Origin: Branchiostoma floridae
Taxonomy: Eukaryota; Chordata; Leptocardii; Amphioxiformes; Branchiostomatidae
Assembly (NCBI RefSeq): GCF_000003815.2
Contig: NC_049983.1
Span: forward strand, 9,035,470 to 9,099,469
Direction: 5' to 3'
DNA length: 64,000 nt
The notes under the pieces were generated by a model. The model was not told the DNA's origin. It searched no databases and was given only the letters and a program-made list of their open reading frames with translations. Position numbers and translations under genes: made by a program. Positions 28,101-40,100 of this stretch are shown here, in pieces; position 1 is the stretch's first letter, and every line of letters starts with the position of its first letter.

Positions 28101-31100
28101 ACAGGATTGATTTTTAAAAGTATCAGAAGATGTGTTTTTCTTTGGAAATGTTGGCATCTTGGAGCTGTATTCTACAGGTAAGGGTTGTAGGTTTTTTATT
28201 ATGTCGAAAAAACCAGACTTTCAAGCCTGTTTTGGGTGCCTGGACACTAGAAAGAAGTTTGTTATGTAGCTGTCATTGTAGTGCCAGATGGGGTCAAAGG
28301 TCACCGAGTTGCGTTTGGATGCAAATCACATGTGTTCCAGTGGTCAGAAAGTTCCGAAAAGTTGAGAATGGACATTTTAGAAGCCGGGCTACCCTCTCAA
28401 TGTTAGTTTTTCGAGAACGAAACGTCAGGTAGGTGACTTTTGACAGCTTCTCTTTGCCATTAAATGCATTATAAGGATAGGGAAGACATGATTGGTGGTC
28501 ACTGCTCTGCCATGTTTGGCAGGGTATTCAAGTTCAAAATTAGCAGGTGTTAAGACACTTCAAGTGATGCGGGAAGGGTTGTCAAGCATTGTCACAAGTT
28601 TCAAAGACTTCACGGAGACCCTACTCCAAGGATTGGTCCCCAGGGAGCACAGGTGTCAGGAGGGATGTGGTAAGGTTTGTGGCTTTGGTTAGACTTCATA
28701 CTGTTTAGCAAAAAGTGGCACAAACAGGGGAAAATGATAAAATCTGCTCACCCTGTCATAAGGGGACTACTCTCCATCAGTTTAGACACCAAAATTTGTA
28801 TCTTAATGCTGTTAGACCACACTTTGGAGCAGATGATGAGAGTGCATAGAATGAGGGGGGGGGGGGGGGTAAGTGTGTCCTTTGGGGCTTATATATCCTT
28901 GGGGGCCAATATGTTCCCAAAAATTGGTTATATGGGCAAAAGAAAGGCTTTACCTGACTCAACTGACTGAAATTTATTGAGAAATTCTGCCATTTTAGTG
29001 GTTTTGGGCCTGATTTCTTACTTTCTGTACCTTTTATTGATAATGTAATATGCACTCTCATAAAATGCTTCAAAGTCTAACCTGGCAGCTTTTCAATACA
29101 ACTTTAGGTGTGTAAATGGTGGGAGAATACTTTCCTTATGCTAGAAGGATCAGCTTTTAACTTTCTCTTCAGTTTGTGTCACTTTTTGGTCAATGCTATG
29201 GAGCCTATCAAATGCCTCAAACCACTGCCAAAGCCCTGAGGAAAGTCCTCTGACACCTGCCATGAGATCTATTCCCCTGGGAGCATTCTTGGTCAGAAAG
29301 CTTTGAAACTTGGGATAATGTTTGAAAACTCTTACCCGCATCATGCGAAATGAATGAAACTTGTCAATTCTCAAGTTCGGGCCCCTACAAGGGCAATGAC
29401 CCTAATTGACGGCTGCGCAGAAGGTCCCCGGTGAGTCCCCACAGGATTGATTTTTAAAAGTATCAGAAGATGTGTTTTTCTTTGGAAATGTTGGCATCTT
29501 GGAGCTGTATTCTACAGGTAAGGGTTGTAGGTTTTTTATTATGTCGAAAAAACCAGACTTTCAAGCCTGTTTTGGGTGCCTGGACACTAGAAAGAAGTTT
29601 GTTATGTAGCTGTCATTGTAGTGCCAGATGGGGTCAAAGGTCACCGAGTTGCGTTTGGATGCAAATCACATGTGTTCCAGTGGTCAGAAAGTTCCGAAAA
29701 GTTGAGAATGGACATTTTAGAAGCCGGGCTACCCTCTCAATGTTAGTTTTTCGAGAACGAAACGTCAGGTAGGTGACTTTTGACAGCTTCTATTTGCCAT
29801 TAAATGCATTATAAGGATAGGGAAGACATGATTGGTGGTCACTGCTCTGCAGTGAGATACCACCTTGACTGAATCATGGAAAGAGTAGTACAGCAATACA
29901 ATGAGACATTGCCAATTTTCTTTCATTCAATCCTCTGCCAAGTCACCTTTCCGCCGTGTGACTTCTGAGTCACCCAGCTCGAAAAAAACAGAGTATTAAA
30001 CCTGCTGGCCCGTATAATTAATGTGTGATGAAGATTTGCCACACTGGCCCATCCTTTTGTAAGGACAAAGTACGTCACAGCGAAAGCTAGAGAATCACCA
30101 AGATGCCTTGATGTAGAAAACTGATGATCATTCATAGACATTTGAAATCAATCAAAGGTATTCCACTGATAAAACACCTTGGGGGACATATTTTCATCTA
30201 GAGTACATCTGATACCTACACAGTGGGGCCACACAGACTCGATTCTATGGATCACGTCCTCTTGAGCCCTCACTCAAATGTGGGGAGATCAATTTCAAAA
30301 TGAAGAAACAATAACAGAACAGATTTCAACAGTATAATGCCTATAGAGCTGTTTCAGTAGCAAGGTATCATATATTTTTTTTAGAACAATAGAAGTACCT
30401 GGTAGTTAGAGGTTGCTAGTCCCTGTTCAAGGCACCCTATCGAAAACAGACCCCCCATTTTACATCCCTTCCTTGTTCAGCCCTAACAGAGACATCCCTC
30501 CAGGGATTGAAGCTAACTAATTGGAGCAAGCGGCTTAACATAACAGTGAGGCTGCTACCAGTTGAGCTACAGGGACATCCCTACATGTAGAACATGGTAT
30601 AGCGATCAGGAAAGAATTTTGAACCAGGGCAATATGTAAAATTTGTCAGTTTTAATACTATCATTTATAAAGGAGCAAAAATATTGTTAGAGCAAAACAG
30701 GTAAAACTCAATGCATGCATGGGTGTTATCCATAAAATGAAGTTCATGAACCCTTGCTGTAGCTTAGCCTCCGTCAAAGACTTTTTGTGGGGCTGTTTTT
30801 ATTTTATTGGGGGTGTTGGTTCGCAATTTGCGAAAGGGGAAGGGAGTTTGCTGTGAAACTGAAAGGGAATTTGCCCCTCAAAGTAGGGCAATGTCCTGAC
30901 ATAAGAGAGCCTAGCCAATGTTGAAAGTTGTGAACCAGGCCCCACCCCAATAGAAGAAAAGCCATCCCCGCTCAAAGTCTGTGACGGAGGCTGACTGTAG
31001 CTAGTCAGGCTGAAGGTTTTTGTCTTACCTCTGTGCAAGCCCTCCTGGCCTCAGATGCAGCACTCTTGCTCTGCTTCCCTTATCAAGACCACCTGGAGCA

Positions 31101-34100
31101 ACAAGAGGTCACACTAATGAAAGCTTTGACTTTCACGAGATGACAGCTACCATGCAATTACGATCAGACATCGCTAACTGTAAAAACAGTCTACCTTCTT
31201 TAGATGTACAATGTTTATCATTTCATGCCAGCAATTGCTTTGTGAAGACACAATCATTAATTTTTAAACATCTTGTTATATCATTATGAAGTAATACCAA
31301 CTGCTGTAACTTTGATCTTATACATACAAAAAAGTATAAATTGATATCCATTGGGGCTGGCTGCATGTAACCAAGTCCTGGGGGAGCAGGCTCATAAGAT
31401 AGCTTTAGATAATGTTTAGAGTGAGATGTACAAAGGTTAGGTGTGATGGGTCATTCAGTGTAATATAACCAGCTGCTGCCAGACCACATGCCTGCTAAGA
31501 TGTGAGTTATGCCAAAGAGCGGTTATACCGGCTGTACAGATACAGATAAGGGTGGTTATACCAGCTACACATGTATATAAATTTAGATACAGATACAGAC
31601 AGACAATATATGTATGTCTGGGCTGTTGTATACTAAAAACAATCTAGACCCAAAGCCAACAGTGGCCATGACATTAACTTCCTAGACATCAAAATCAAGT
31701 TCACATCAGCCACCGTTTTAGATTAAGAGCCTTGGGATAGCTTTTCATGGAAACAGTTAATATATCCACGTGAACTGGGAATCGAAGACCACATAGTAAT
31801 CAGAAGGTCTTTGATATGGTCTTTGTCAGAGTTCCAAGTTCTTCTTTGTCTAATCAAGTCCAGATCCGCAAAGGGCCTGCTTTGTGGCGATGTCTAACCT
31901 TACAGGATGTTTCATTTTCTCATGAACAAAAACACAAGGTCAAGCAGATTATACTTATGAAATACAAATTGTGGACTGTGACATTAACAGGATTTCGTAT
32001 CGACAGGATGGTCTTATCAAAATGGTCACGTACATGATGTACATGTAGGTCACTGTGATATTGTTCCATATGTAACTTTCAACTTATGCAAATTGCAGAC
32101 TATGAGTATGACAGTTGCAGAGTTTACTGTAAAAAGGAAGTATTTGCAGTGGTTTTACATACTCAAGTTTGTGATTTTCACTGTAATATTTTCACCAGAA
32201 ACTTAAAACCACTGTGTGTGAACATTTTTCCTTTTACAGCAAAGTATCGCATTGTAGCTTCACAACCACTGCAAGTGCAAACACTCCTGGACCATTTTCT
32301 CCATACTACAAAATCCCTGTGAAAACATTGCCCCTTGTAGAAGAAAGAGTAGTTTCTCCAGATGGTCAATTTCTTTGTTCCCACATATCTCACAAGTCAC
32401 TGTCTGATACTCTTCTAGCTTTGTGCCCACCTCCCCTGCAAATTATTCCAATTGAGGTACAGTGACTTCACATGCCACAAGGGCAGCAAAACACTCAAAG
32501 GTCTGGGACCTTAATTTCATTCAAAGAGTACCACTCCAAGCCGAGGCACACTTCAAGACATAGTTGACGTCGAGGAGTCTCATATAACTTGGCTCCCAAG
32601 TATTATTTTCTGGAACTAAGGTTTTGATAAGGTCTAGGACTTACTTCATTAATCTTTGTGGAAGATAATTACAAAGATATGCTATCAGGATCAATGAGTA
32701 TACACAACATAGACAATGCTGTAGTTGCTGTATTTCATATGTATGTGCAACTACATGTATACATGTGAACAATGGGGTGTATGGGGTTGTACCCAGCGCC
32801 CAATTTTTTGTGACACTGTGCATTTTTCCACACTGGAGTTCCTGTATGTTCTGCAATAGGGCAAATACCAATGATTTGGTAGCAGTAAAAATCACACGCT
32901 AAAAATTAACTCTTGTTGACACAGAAATGATCAGATTCTAGGTTATTATGCATTAGATTTTGATCCGGAACATTTTTTCAATTTCTTCCTAATGATAGTT
33001 TACCTTTATCCACATGGTAACCTAGATCTGTTTTTTTTTTCAAACGAGATATTTAGGGATATCTAGTCGTCGGACATTGGTTTCAAATTGCAAAATTTTC
33101 ACTGCATTCCTGAAACAGCCATCTGTCAAATTCATATCCATAAATACCCCAATTTTATATACAACGGATAAAGGTTACCCCACGGATAAAGGTCAACTAG
33201 CATTACCACTAAATGTTAAGCCTAGCAGTGTGCAAAGAGGCACTTACACTATGTGATGTTTGTGATGTACATGTAAATCTTAGAGCAAAAAGTAATGGGT
33301 AAGGACATGTTAGAAACTACTACTAAGCTGCCTTTGCAGATGCTAACCCTCTATAAATAACCGCCTTTTCTATTTCCTGCACATGTACATCCAGCTTGCC
33401 ACAGTAAGAATCTATCCCTCACACAGCATGCAAGCTTAGCACAGCCTTGAAGGGTATCACATGACTCTGGCAAGCTTCCAACTTGATGGAAAAAGAAAGC
33501 CTCCAAAGAAACCTATGAGATGGATCTACAAAATCAGCAATAAAGTTGGGTAATACGGCGAGTTGAAGGGAGATAAAGTGATGAAGAAGCACCAGGGGGC
33601 CACTGTGCTCTTCCCGGTGATCTATGGTATCTAATATACCCTCTCGGCGAATATTCTCCGTCCTACCGACCGCAGGGATCGAAATCATCAGGGCTGCCTC
33701 CAGGACCCGTTCTTCCCTCCCGGGACAAATTTGCTTGTTGGGACAGACAAAAATTTCACCAATCTAGCTTTTCTTGGGAAAAAAATTAACTTCATGACAT
33801 GAAATTAAAGAAAATGTATTTTTGGATAGTACTTGAAATAACATAGAGTTCAACGAACACATACCTTTGCCAAATAAACCAGGTTTGTTATGTAGAATGA
33901 TGTCTGTAGACATAAATGTGTTACTCATTACATTTTATTTTATATGCCTGGAGTTGGTTCATAACATTTCGCCATTGCTTATGCAAATTAGATCCCTATG
34001 CTGATTAGATTTACATAATAATATTACATTGTATCAAGCATCATTTAAGCTATCAGCATACCAAAAATCATGATGATCCTTTCATCCCTTATTCTCTTTC

Positions 34101-37100
34101 AAAGTAGGAAACTAAACCGGCTCCTGCAGTTCAAGAAAAGACGTTAAGCGGACCCAAACATTCACCTCTTATTCTCTGCCATCTTTCTCAGTTACATATG
34201 TGACAAGTTTGAAAGTCCTATCACGGAATGCAGTGGATTTATCTTTCCTCATCAAGCATGCAGATTAGCTGTTAATTTGCATAACTAGTATCTCATTATG
34301 TAAGTTTTTACTTCGGCTATCTACATACCAAAAATCATGACGATCCGTCAACACGTTCATGTTTTGCTATCAATCATGCAAATGAGATCATCATTTGCAT
34401 AATAAATGTGTATTGATATTTCCTGCTTTCTTAGCTAAAAATGTGACAAGTTTGAAAGTCCTATAAGGAATGCAGTGGATTTACAAACTTATCTCATTAA
34501 TTATGCAAATCAGCAGTCGATTTGCATAATTATAATTCCATCATGTAAGTCTTCCCTTTGGCTATCTACATACCAAAAACCATGACGATCCGTCAACACG
34601 TTTATATTTTCTCATCAATTATGCAAATGAGACCGTCATTTGCATAATTAATATGCATTGATATTTCTCTCTTCCTCATCTATATATGTGACAAGTTTGA
34701 AAGTCCTATAATCATGAAATGCAGTGGATTTATAAACTTTCCTCATTAATTATGCAAATTAGTTGCTGATTTGCATAATTGGTATTCCATTGTGTACATT
34801 GTTACTTGGGCTATCTACATACCAAAAACCATGACGATCCATCAACACGTTCTCGAGTTATTCTCGTCCAAAGTTTGAAAGGAAATCGGCGACTGCAGTT
34901 CCAAACAAGCCGCTAGGGGGTCCAAACTTAAAGCACTTACTCTCTGCCCCAAGGGCTATCTACCACTCAAAAATCATAACCACAGCAGGTCCAGAACACG
35001 AGATAAAAAAAAATTGAGGTTTTGCTGCAGTACCTTAGCAAGCCGCTAGGGGGCCCATTATCGGACTTGACCTTCGTTTTCCCGAACCCTACCCACCTAC
35101 CAAATATCATCGGGATACATCCAAGGCTTCTTGAGTTATACTGTTAACACACAGACAGACAGACAGACAGGCAGACACACAGACTCACAAGCCTACAACA
35201 TAACCTTAGCCATTCTGGCAAAGGTAATAATGGGCCAGTCACAGAAAGATATCACAGCTGGAGAGTGCCCTGATTGAAAAACTATCTGCATATGTAGATT
35301 AGGGCCACCTCTGTGAAAATTCAAGCGTCTCAGACGGCGAAACGCCGTTTGCGACAACTGTCCAAGGCGTCTTAAATTATTGGGACGCTTTGGACGGTTA
35401 CGGCGGCGGACGGCATGGGACGGGCTTTTGAACGCCCGACGAAACGTCCAAGACGGTCCGAACGGCATAACAAACGCTTGGACGCGTCTAGATTGGCACT
35501 TTAGACGCGTCCGGTCGGACGTTCGGGACGTCCGAGACGGCGTCTGAAAGCGGGCAGCCGGACGCTCCCGCGCTCCGTCGGGCGAACCCCCCGCTGGGAA
35601 CAGACGTCTCTGCGGACGGACCAGACGCCGATTGCGACGGACGTAAATGACGTAATCCAGGCTGCTGGGACGGATCGGACGCCGATTGCGACGGGCATAA
35701 ACGGCGTAATCCAGGCCGCTGGTACGGGCGGTTAGCCTCCACCACGCCTTCCCACGGGGGGTACAGATCGTAAAATTCGACAGAAAATGGACTGAAAGGC
35801 CAAGAGGCTGTCATCGCTATATTATTAAAGGTTAATATCTGGGCCAAACTCCTAGCAAAATATTTTTTCTTCAAGACACAGTTTTAGTTAGTCAGGCAGT
35901 ACGGTAGAAACTCATAACGGGCCGGTGCATTTAATTTGGAACGTGCGTAGACGGCTGCCCGGACGCCGTTTCTGACGCCGCCCGGTCACGGCTATAATTT
36001 TATGGCCTGTTGGGACAAGCGTTGCCACATACCAAACAAACAAATATTCAGCCAGGCAGTGAATTGTAGAAGACCACCCACCACCGGGCCGTCAGGTTTA
36101 GCTAAAATCAAACACAACTTGAACAAATTTCTTCGTAAATTGTTTACACGTACTCGGCGGCGTTTAATCAACTTTGCTACATGTACGAAATTCAATCCGG
36201 CCTTCAACCGTGTCCGCGGCTTTTTGTGCCGCCGTGCCGACACGTTACATCAGAATGGACGAGCCCACATAACATCAAGGGTAAATACAGGACGTTTGAA
36301 ATTTTCTATCGTAAATTTTAATTGCACCAGTATTTGCTAAAGACTGGATATATAAATGTGAAATAACGTTAAATTTTCTACAAAGATCATAAGTCATTTT
36401 TTTTTTATTTCGAGGTAGCGAAATAAAGTCTTCCGTTTCATAAGTTCCTAACCCCAAGTAGTTGGAAGAGCCGACTAAGATTTTGATTGGCACCGGCAAA
36501 ATCGGTAGGTGCTATCTCATTATCTGTTGTCTAAATCTACATTTTAACAGCATTATCATTCTTAATAGAAACAACAGATATTTTTTACAAGTATTCTACA
36601 ACGTGTTCATAATTCTTTTTATTTTGTGGCATCAAAACAAGATCCTAAATTTTATCATTTCTTCGCGTATGTGGGGAGGGCACCCGTAACAACAAGTTGT
36701 CGGTAAACTTTGCAACAGATGATTGTACAAAAAATTAGAATAAAATGCGAAGTATTCACTTACCGGCGCCTGCAAAGTATCGACAATCAGCTAACGGAAG
36801 AACCGCTGCTTCTTTTGACGTCGGTCACATCTGTGATTTCTGCTGTCCAAGGTTTGCTGCTTCGAGTAAGTAGTATAATTTTTTCCCCTTGTCGGCGCAC
36901 GACAAATAATTTTTGTACATTCTTTTTAGTATAAATAACGGATACAGTCATCGCCGTAAACCCAACCTCAGCACAATGTCGTACAAACATCAGCTGCTAC
37001 GTCTAGACGTGAAGTCCTTGGTCCAAAAGTGCGCAAAATTTAACAAACGGACATGAAATCCACAGAAATAGTCACCTTTTGAACATAAGTCCTGCAACCG

Positions 37101-40100
37101 CCGGAGTGTTCAACGGTCTGAAATTCGAATTCACCCGCTGAAATTGGCGCATGTGCAGAAGTTAAAACGTCATGTTTCCCGTGGGGTATCATAAGAAAAG
37201 ACGCAGCCGTCTGCCGGCGTCGGGTGACTAAGTATTTTATAGCCCCATCAGTGGCCGTCTCCGACGGCAATGGAAGGTCTTTCAGCCGTTCGGGCGTTCA
37301 CCATAAAAACTGACAGAACGGCACGGACGCTCACGATGTGTCCGCGGCCGTTTCGGACGGCAATGAACGCGTCCAGAACGTCTGAAACGCGCTCGGACGC
37401 CATTGGACGCTTGTAGACGCCGTCCGGGCAGTTTCGGACGCTTGAATTTTCACAGAGGCAGTAGCATTGGATATGTGCAAGTACCTTTGAAGTCTACTTG
37501 CACCTAACCTGCACTGGCCCATGTTAAACCCATGACACTAGGGAACATATAGAAGTAGTGGCCCCCATTTCACTTTTCATAGTAGCATCCCTGAACATGA
37601 CATGACTCAGAATGTCTATCATATCCATAACATTGTCTTTGATCAACTGAAAGGCAAAGAAAATGATTGATTGACATAGGTGGTGCAGGGAAAAAAGTTT
37701 GAAAGTTACCAGGTTAACATGTACACCAGGTATGAAAAAATGTATTTTGAAGCCTTGTTACCGAATCTATTATACTCCTCTCAATGAATGGACGAAGAGA
37801 CACAGCAGCTATAATAGGTCTGACTCGGAAACTATAACAGGTTTGAATACCAGGCTAGTATTTTGAGCCCTGAACCTGATGAAACGAACTGACGGCAGTG
37901 AACTAGCACAGAAGGTTACTTATTGCTTTCAGAAACGCCAATCAGTTGTCTTACGACACTTCACTATGATCTCATAAGCTTTAGAAACTGAGTGCATCAA
38001 GGTGTTGTTCAGCCCACTGAAGCCATGGGGCAGGGATACATCGCATGTACGTGTTATTGAAGATCAGAGGGCATGAGATGCTTCAAACTTCATAGGGTGT
38101 GTAATTTTGGTCAGAAACATTTTCACTGAAGGCGACGTGATATGACTGTTGAGCACATAGCATTGGCAACTGTCTCCTTTATTTCATTTTCGAATGTTCC
38201 TTTTATAGATACACCATAGAGCTTAATTCAAAGCTTGATAATCCTCAACTGTCAATGTGTCTTGGCAGTTTCTTTTGACAGATGTACCAAAAATAGTTGA
38301 GTTTACATCATGTAACAGGATGCTCCTGAAAGTGCATCAGTGCATGATCATGAGCGCACAAATTTCATTGACATTTTAGAATGTCAAAGTCACGATCATG
38401 ACGGATCACTTGCATCACTAGACAAAGGAGCCTGGGCTACAGAAGAATAAGCTTTAAGGATATCCTACAAGGGTAATCCACCATGAGCGTAAGGTACACA
38501 CACTTGGTTGATCAACCGTGACTGTATGCAATGGATAGGAAACATTGTGTGCAACATTAGGAATAGAACTTTCCAGCAAGCATTCACGTCCATGAGGTAT
38601 TGGACTGTATCAAAATGCATGAAAAGTGTGCACATCATTGCCTAAGGGCAGGACCTGGTGCTTACTGACTGTAATGTCCACTGAGCTAAGTACAGATGTT
38701 TTACACTGTTAGTCGATAAGGATGCAGTAGTGGTACATGTAGTTGTTTTCATTCAATACACACACATGTATCTGTGTTGCTCTAAGGTAAATGTTACGTA
38801 CATATGGCTACTATCCACTCCACAAGTCTTGTTCATCTTCAAACTTTAGGGGTTTTAGATCTATATGATGGCCAAATAGTCCACGGGACTAGGATATGGT
38901 GGGTGAGGTGACAGGGTCACAGACAAGTCCAGCATTGGAATTATACAGTTTAGAGGGAATGGTCCCTGAGGCATTGTGGTATGCCTTGTGTCTCCTGTCT
39001 CCAAGCAGATACAGCCATCGTTATAAATCTTACAGCAATGCTGAATCTATGATTTCTGATGTGTCTGGCTACAATGAGGCTATGTATCTCTCTCATAAGC
39101 TTGAAAAAAAGCAAATGTCAAGTAGGAACAGAAGGAGGCTGTCCAACACCCTGCCCCCCCCCCCCCCACCCGAACTTTATATGGTGTTCAGGTACTGATA
39201 TAGATAGAGGTAAATAGAACTTTATTGCAAGACATTTGTACATGGTACAATGTATGGCAACAACTATTACACAAAGTACAAAATAGGTGTATAGAAGATA
39301 TGTGAGTCTGTCTCCTTTTCTATCCTAACCATTTATTTTCCCACATCATCTGACAAACACAGTACATGCCTGCAACCTTACCTGAAATTGTCAGCCCCAG
39401 GCCACTGCCATCTCTCTTGGTGAGTTCCACCACGGACACCCCCCTCCGCTCATCTGCAAAAACAACAGACTTCATGTGAGCGTCAGTCCTCCCTGCCCTG
39501 GTCTTCAGCTGCGCATGATATACTGGCCAATTCCTGTGCCCATCCGCATGGATGTGTTGCACTTTCAGATGGGATTGGGCAGATGAATAGGCTGATGGTG
39601 GCTGTTGGGAGGAACGAGACTTTACGCTGCCCATTGTGGCTATTAGTTCCTTCACAAGGTGCCCTGGCAAATGCTCCGGCTTCACCTTAGACCCTTCTGC
39701 ATGCCAATAAATGGGTTTTCTTCTGGAAAAATGAGATTTAGTGGCGAGCAACCCTCGCTGGGGTGTCCAGTAAAACACAGACAGACCACAAAATGGAGAA
39801 TTTGGCCATGGAAAGTCTGACTCCTTGACATGTGTTACTGGTCAAGGTATGACCATGCTAGTCCACCTGGGACCACTGGCAGCAAAAGGTCATAGGTCAA
39901 CATCAGTCCTAACGCTCTGTCTTCACACTTAACCTTCAGCTTCCTTGTTTCAGAATCTCAAGACTTCCTCTATCTTCGAGTCCATAGAAAAGAAAGGGTG
40001 TTAATGTAGATTAAAGGAGAAGTGACAAGTGAAAATTGGCAGTGACATTGAGAATTTTCCTATTCTATCTCAAAAATGGAAGACAGTTAAATAATTGTGT

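Larger units (their letters stand above)
27815..29866. mobile_element. 2.05-kb TIR element carrying two long direct repeats
   Basis: The ends are AAGGTGGTATCTCAC and GTGAGATACCACCTT. The left 230 bases match the MITE at 12588-12832 in complement. A 1.8-kb block bounded by 463-base direct repeats sits near its right end, flanked by TGCA on both sides. No transposase frame is recognisable. The 100-residue frame in each repeat is not recognised. Confidence 0.8.

Noticed and set aside
28130-29772. Two identical 100-residue frames
   Set aside because: They are carried by the 463-base direct repeats; identity reflects the recent duplication, and no protein family is recognised.
28048-29850. Small LTR retrotransposon (TRIM) with 463-base LTRs
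   Set aside because: No TG...CA ends, primer-binding site or polypurine tract next to the repeats; kept only as an unresolved composite.
30500-30578. tRNA gene on the minus strand
   Set aside because: A and B boxes are present, but acceptor and anticodon arms pair poorly and a SINE body follows.
35488-35874. 128-residue minus frame rich in Arg, Pro and Ser
   Set aside because: It is produced by the GGACG-rich subterminal repeats of the 2.15-kb element.
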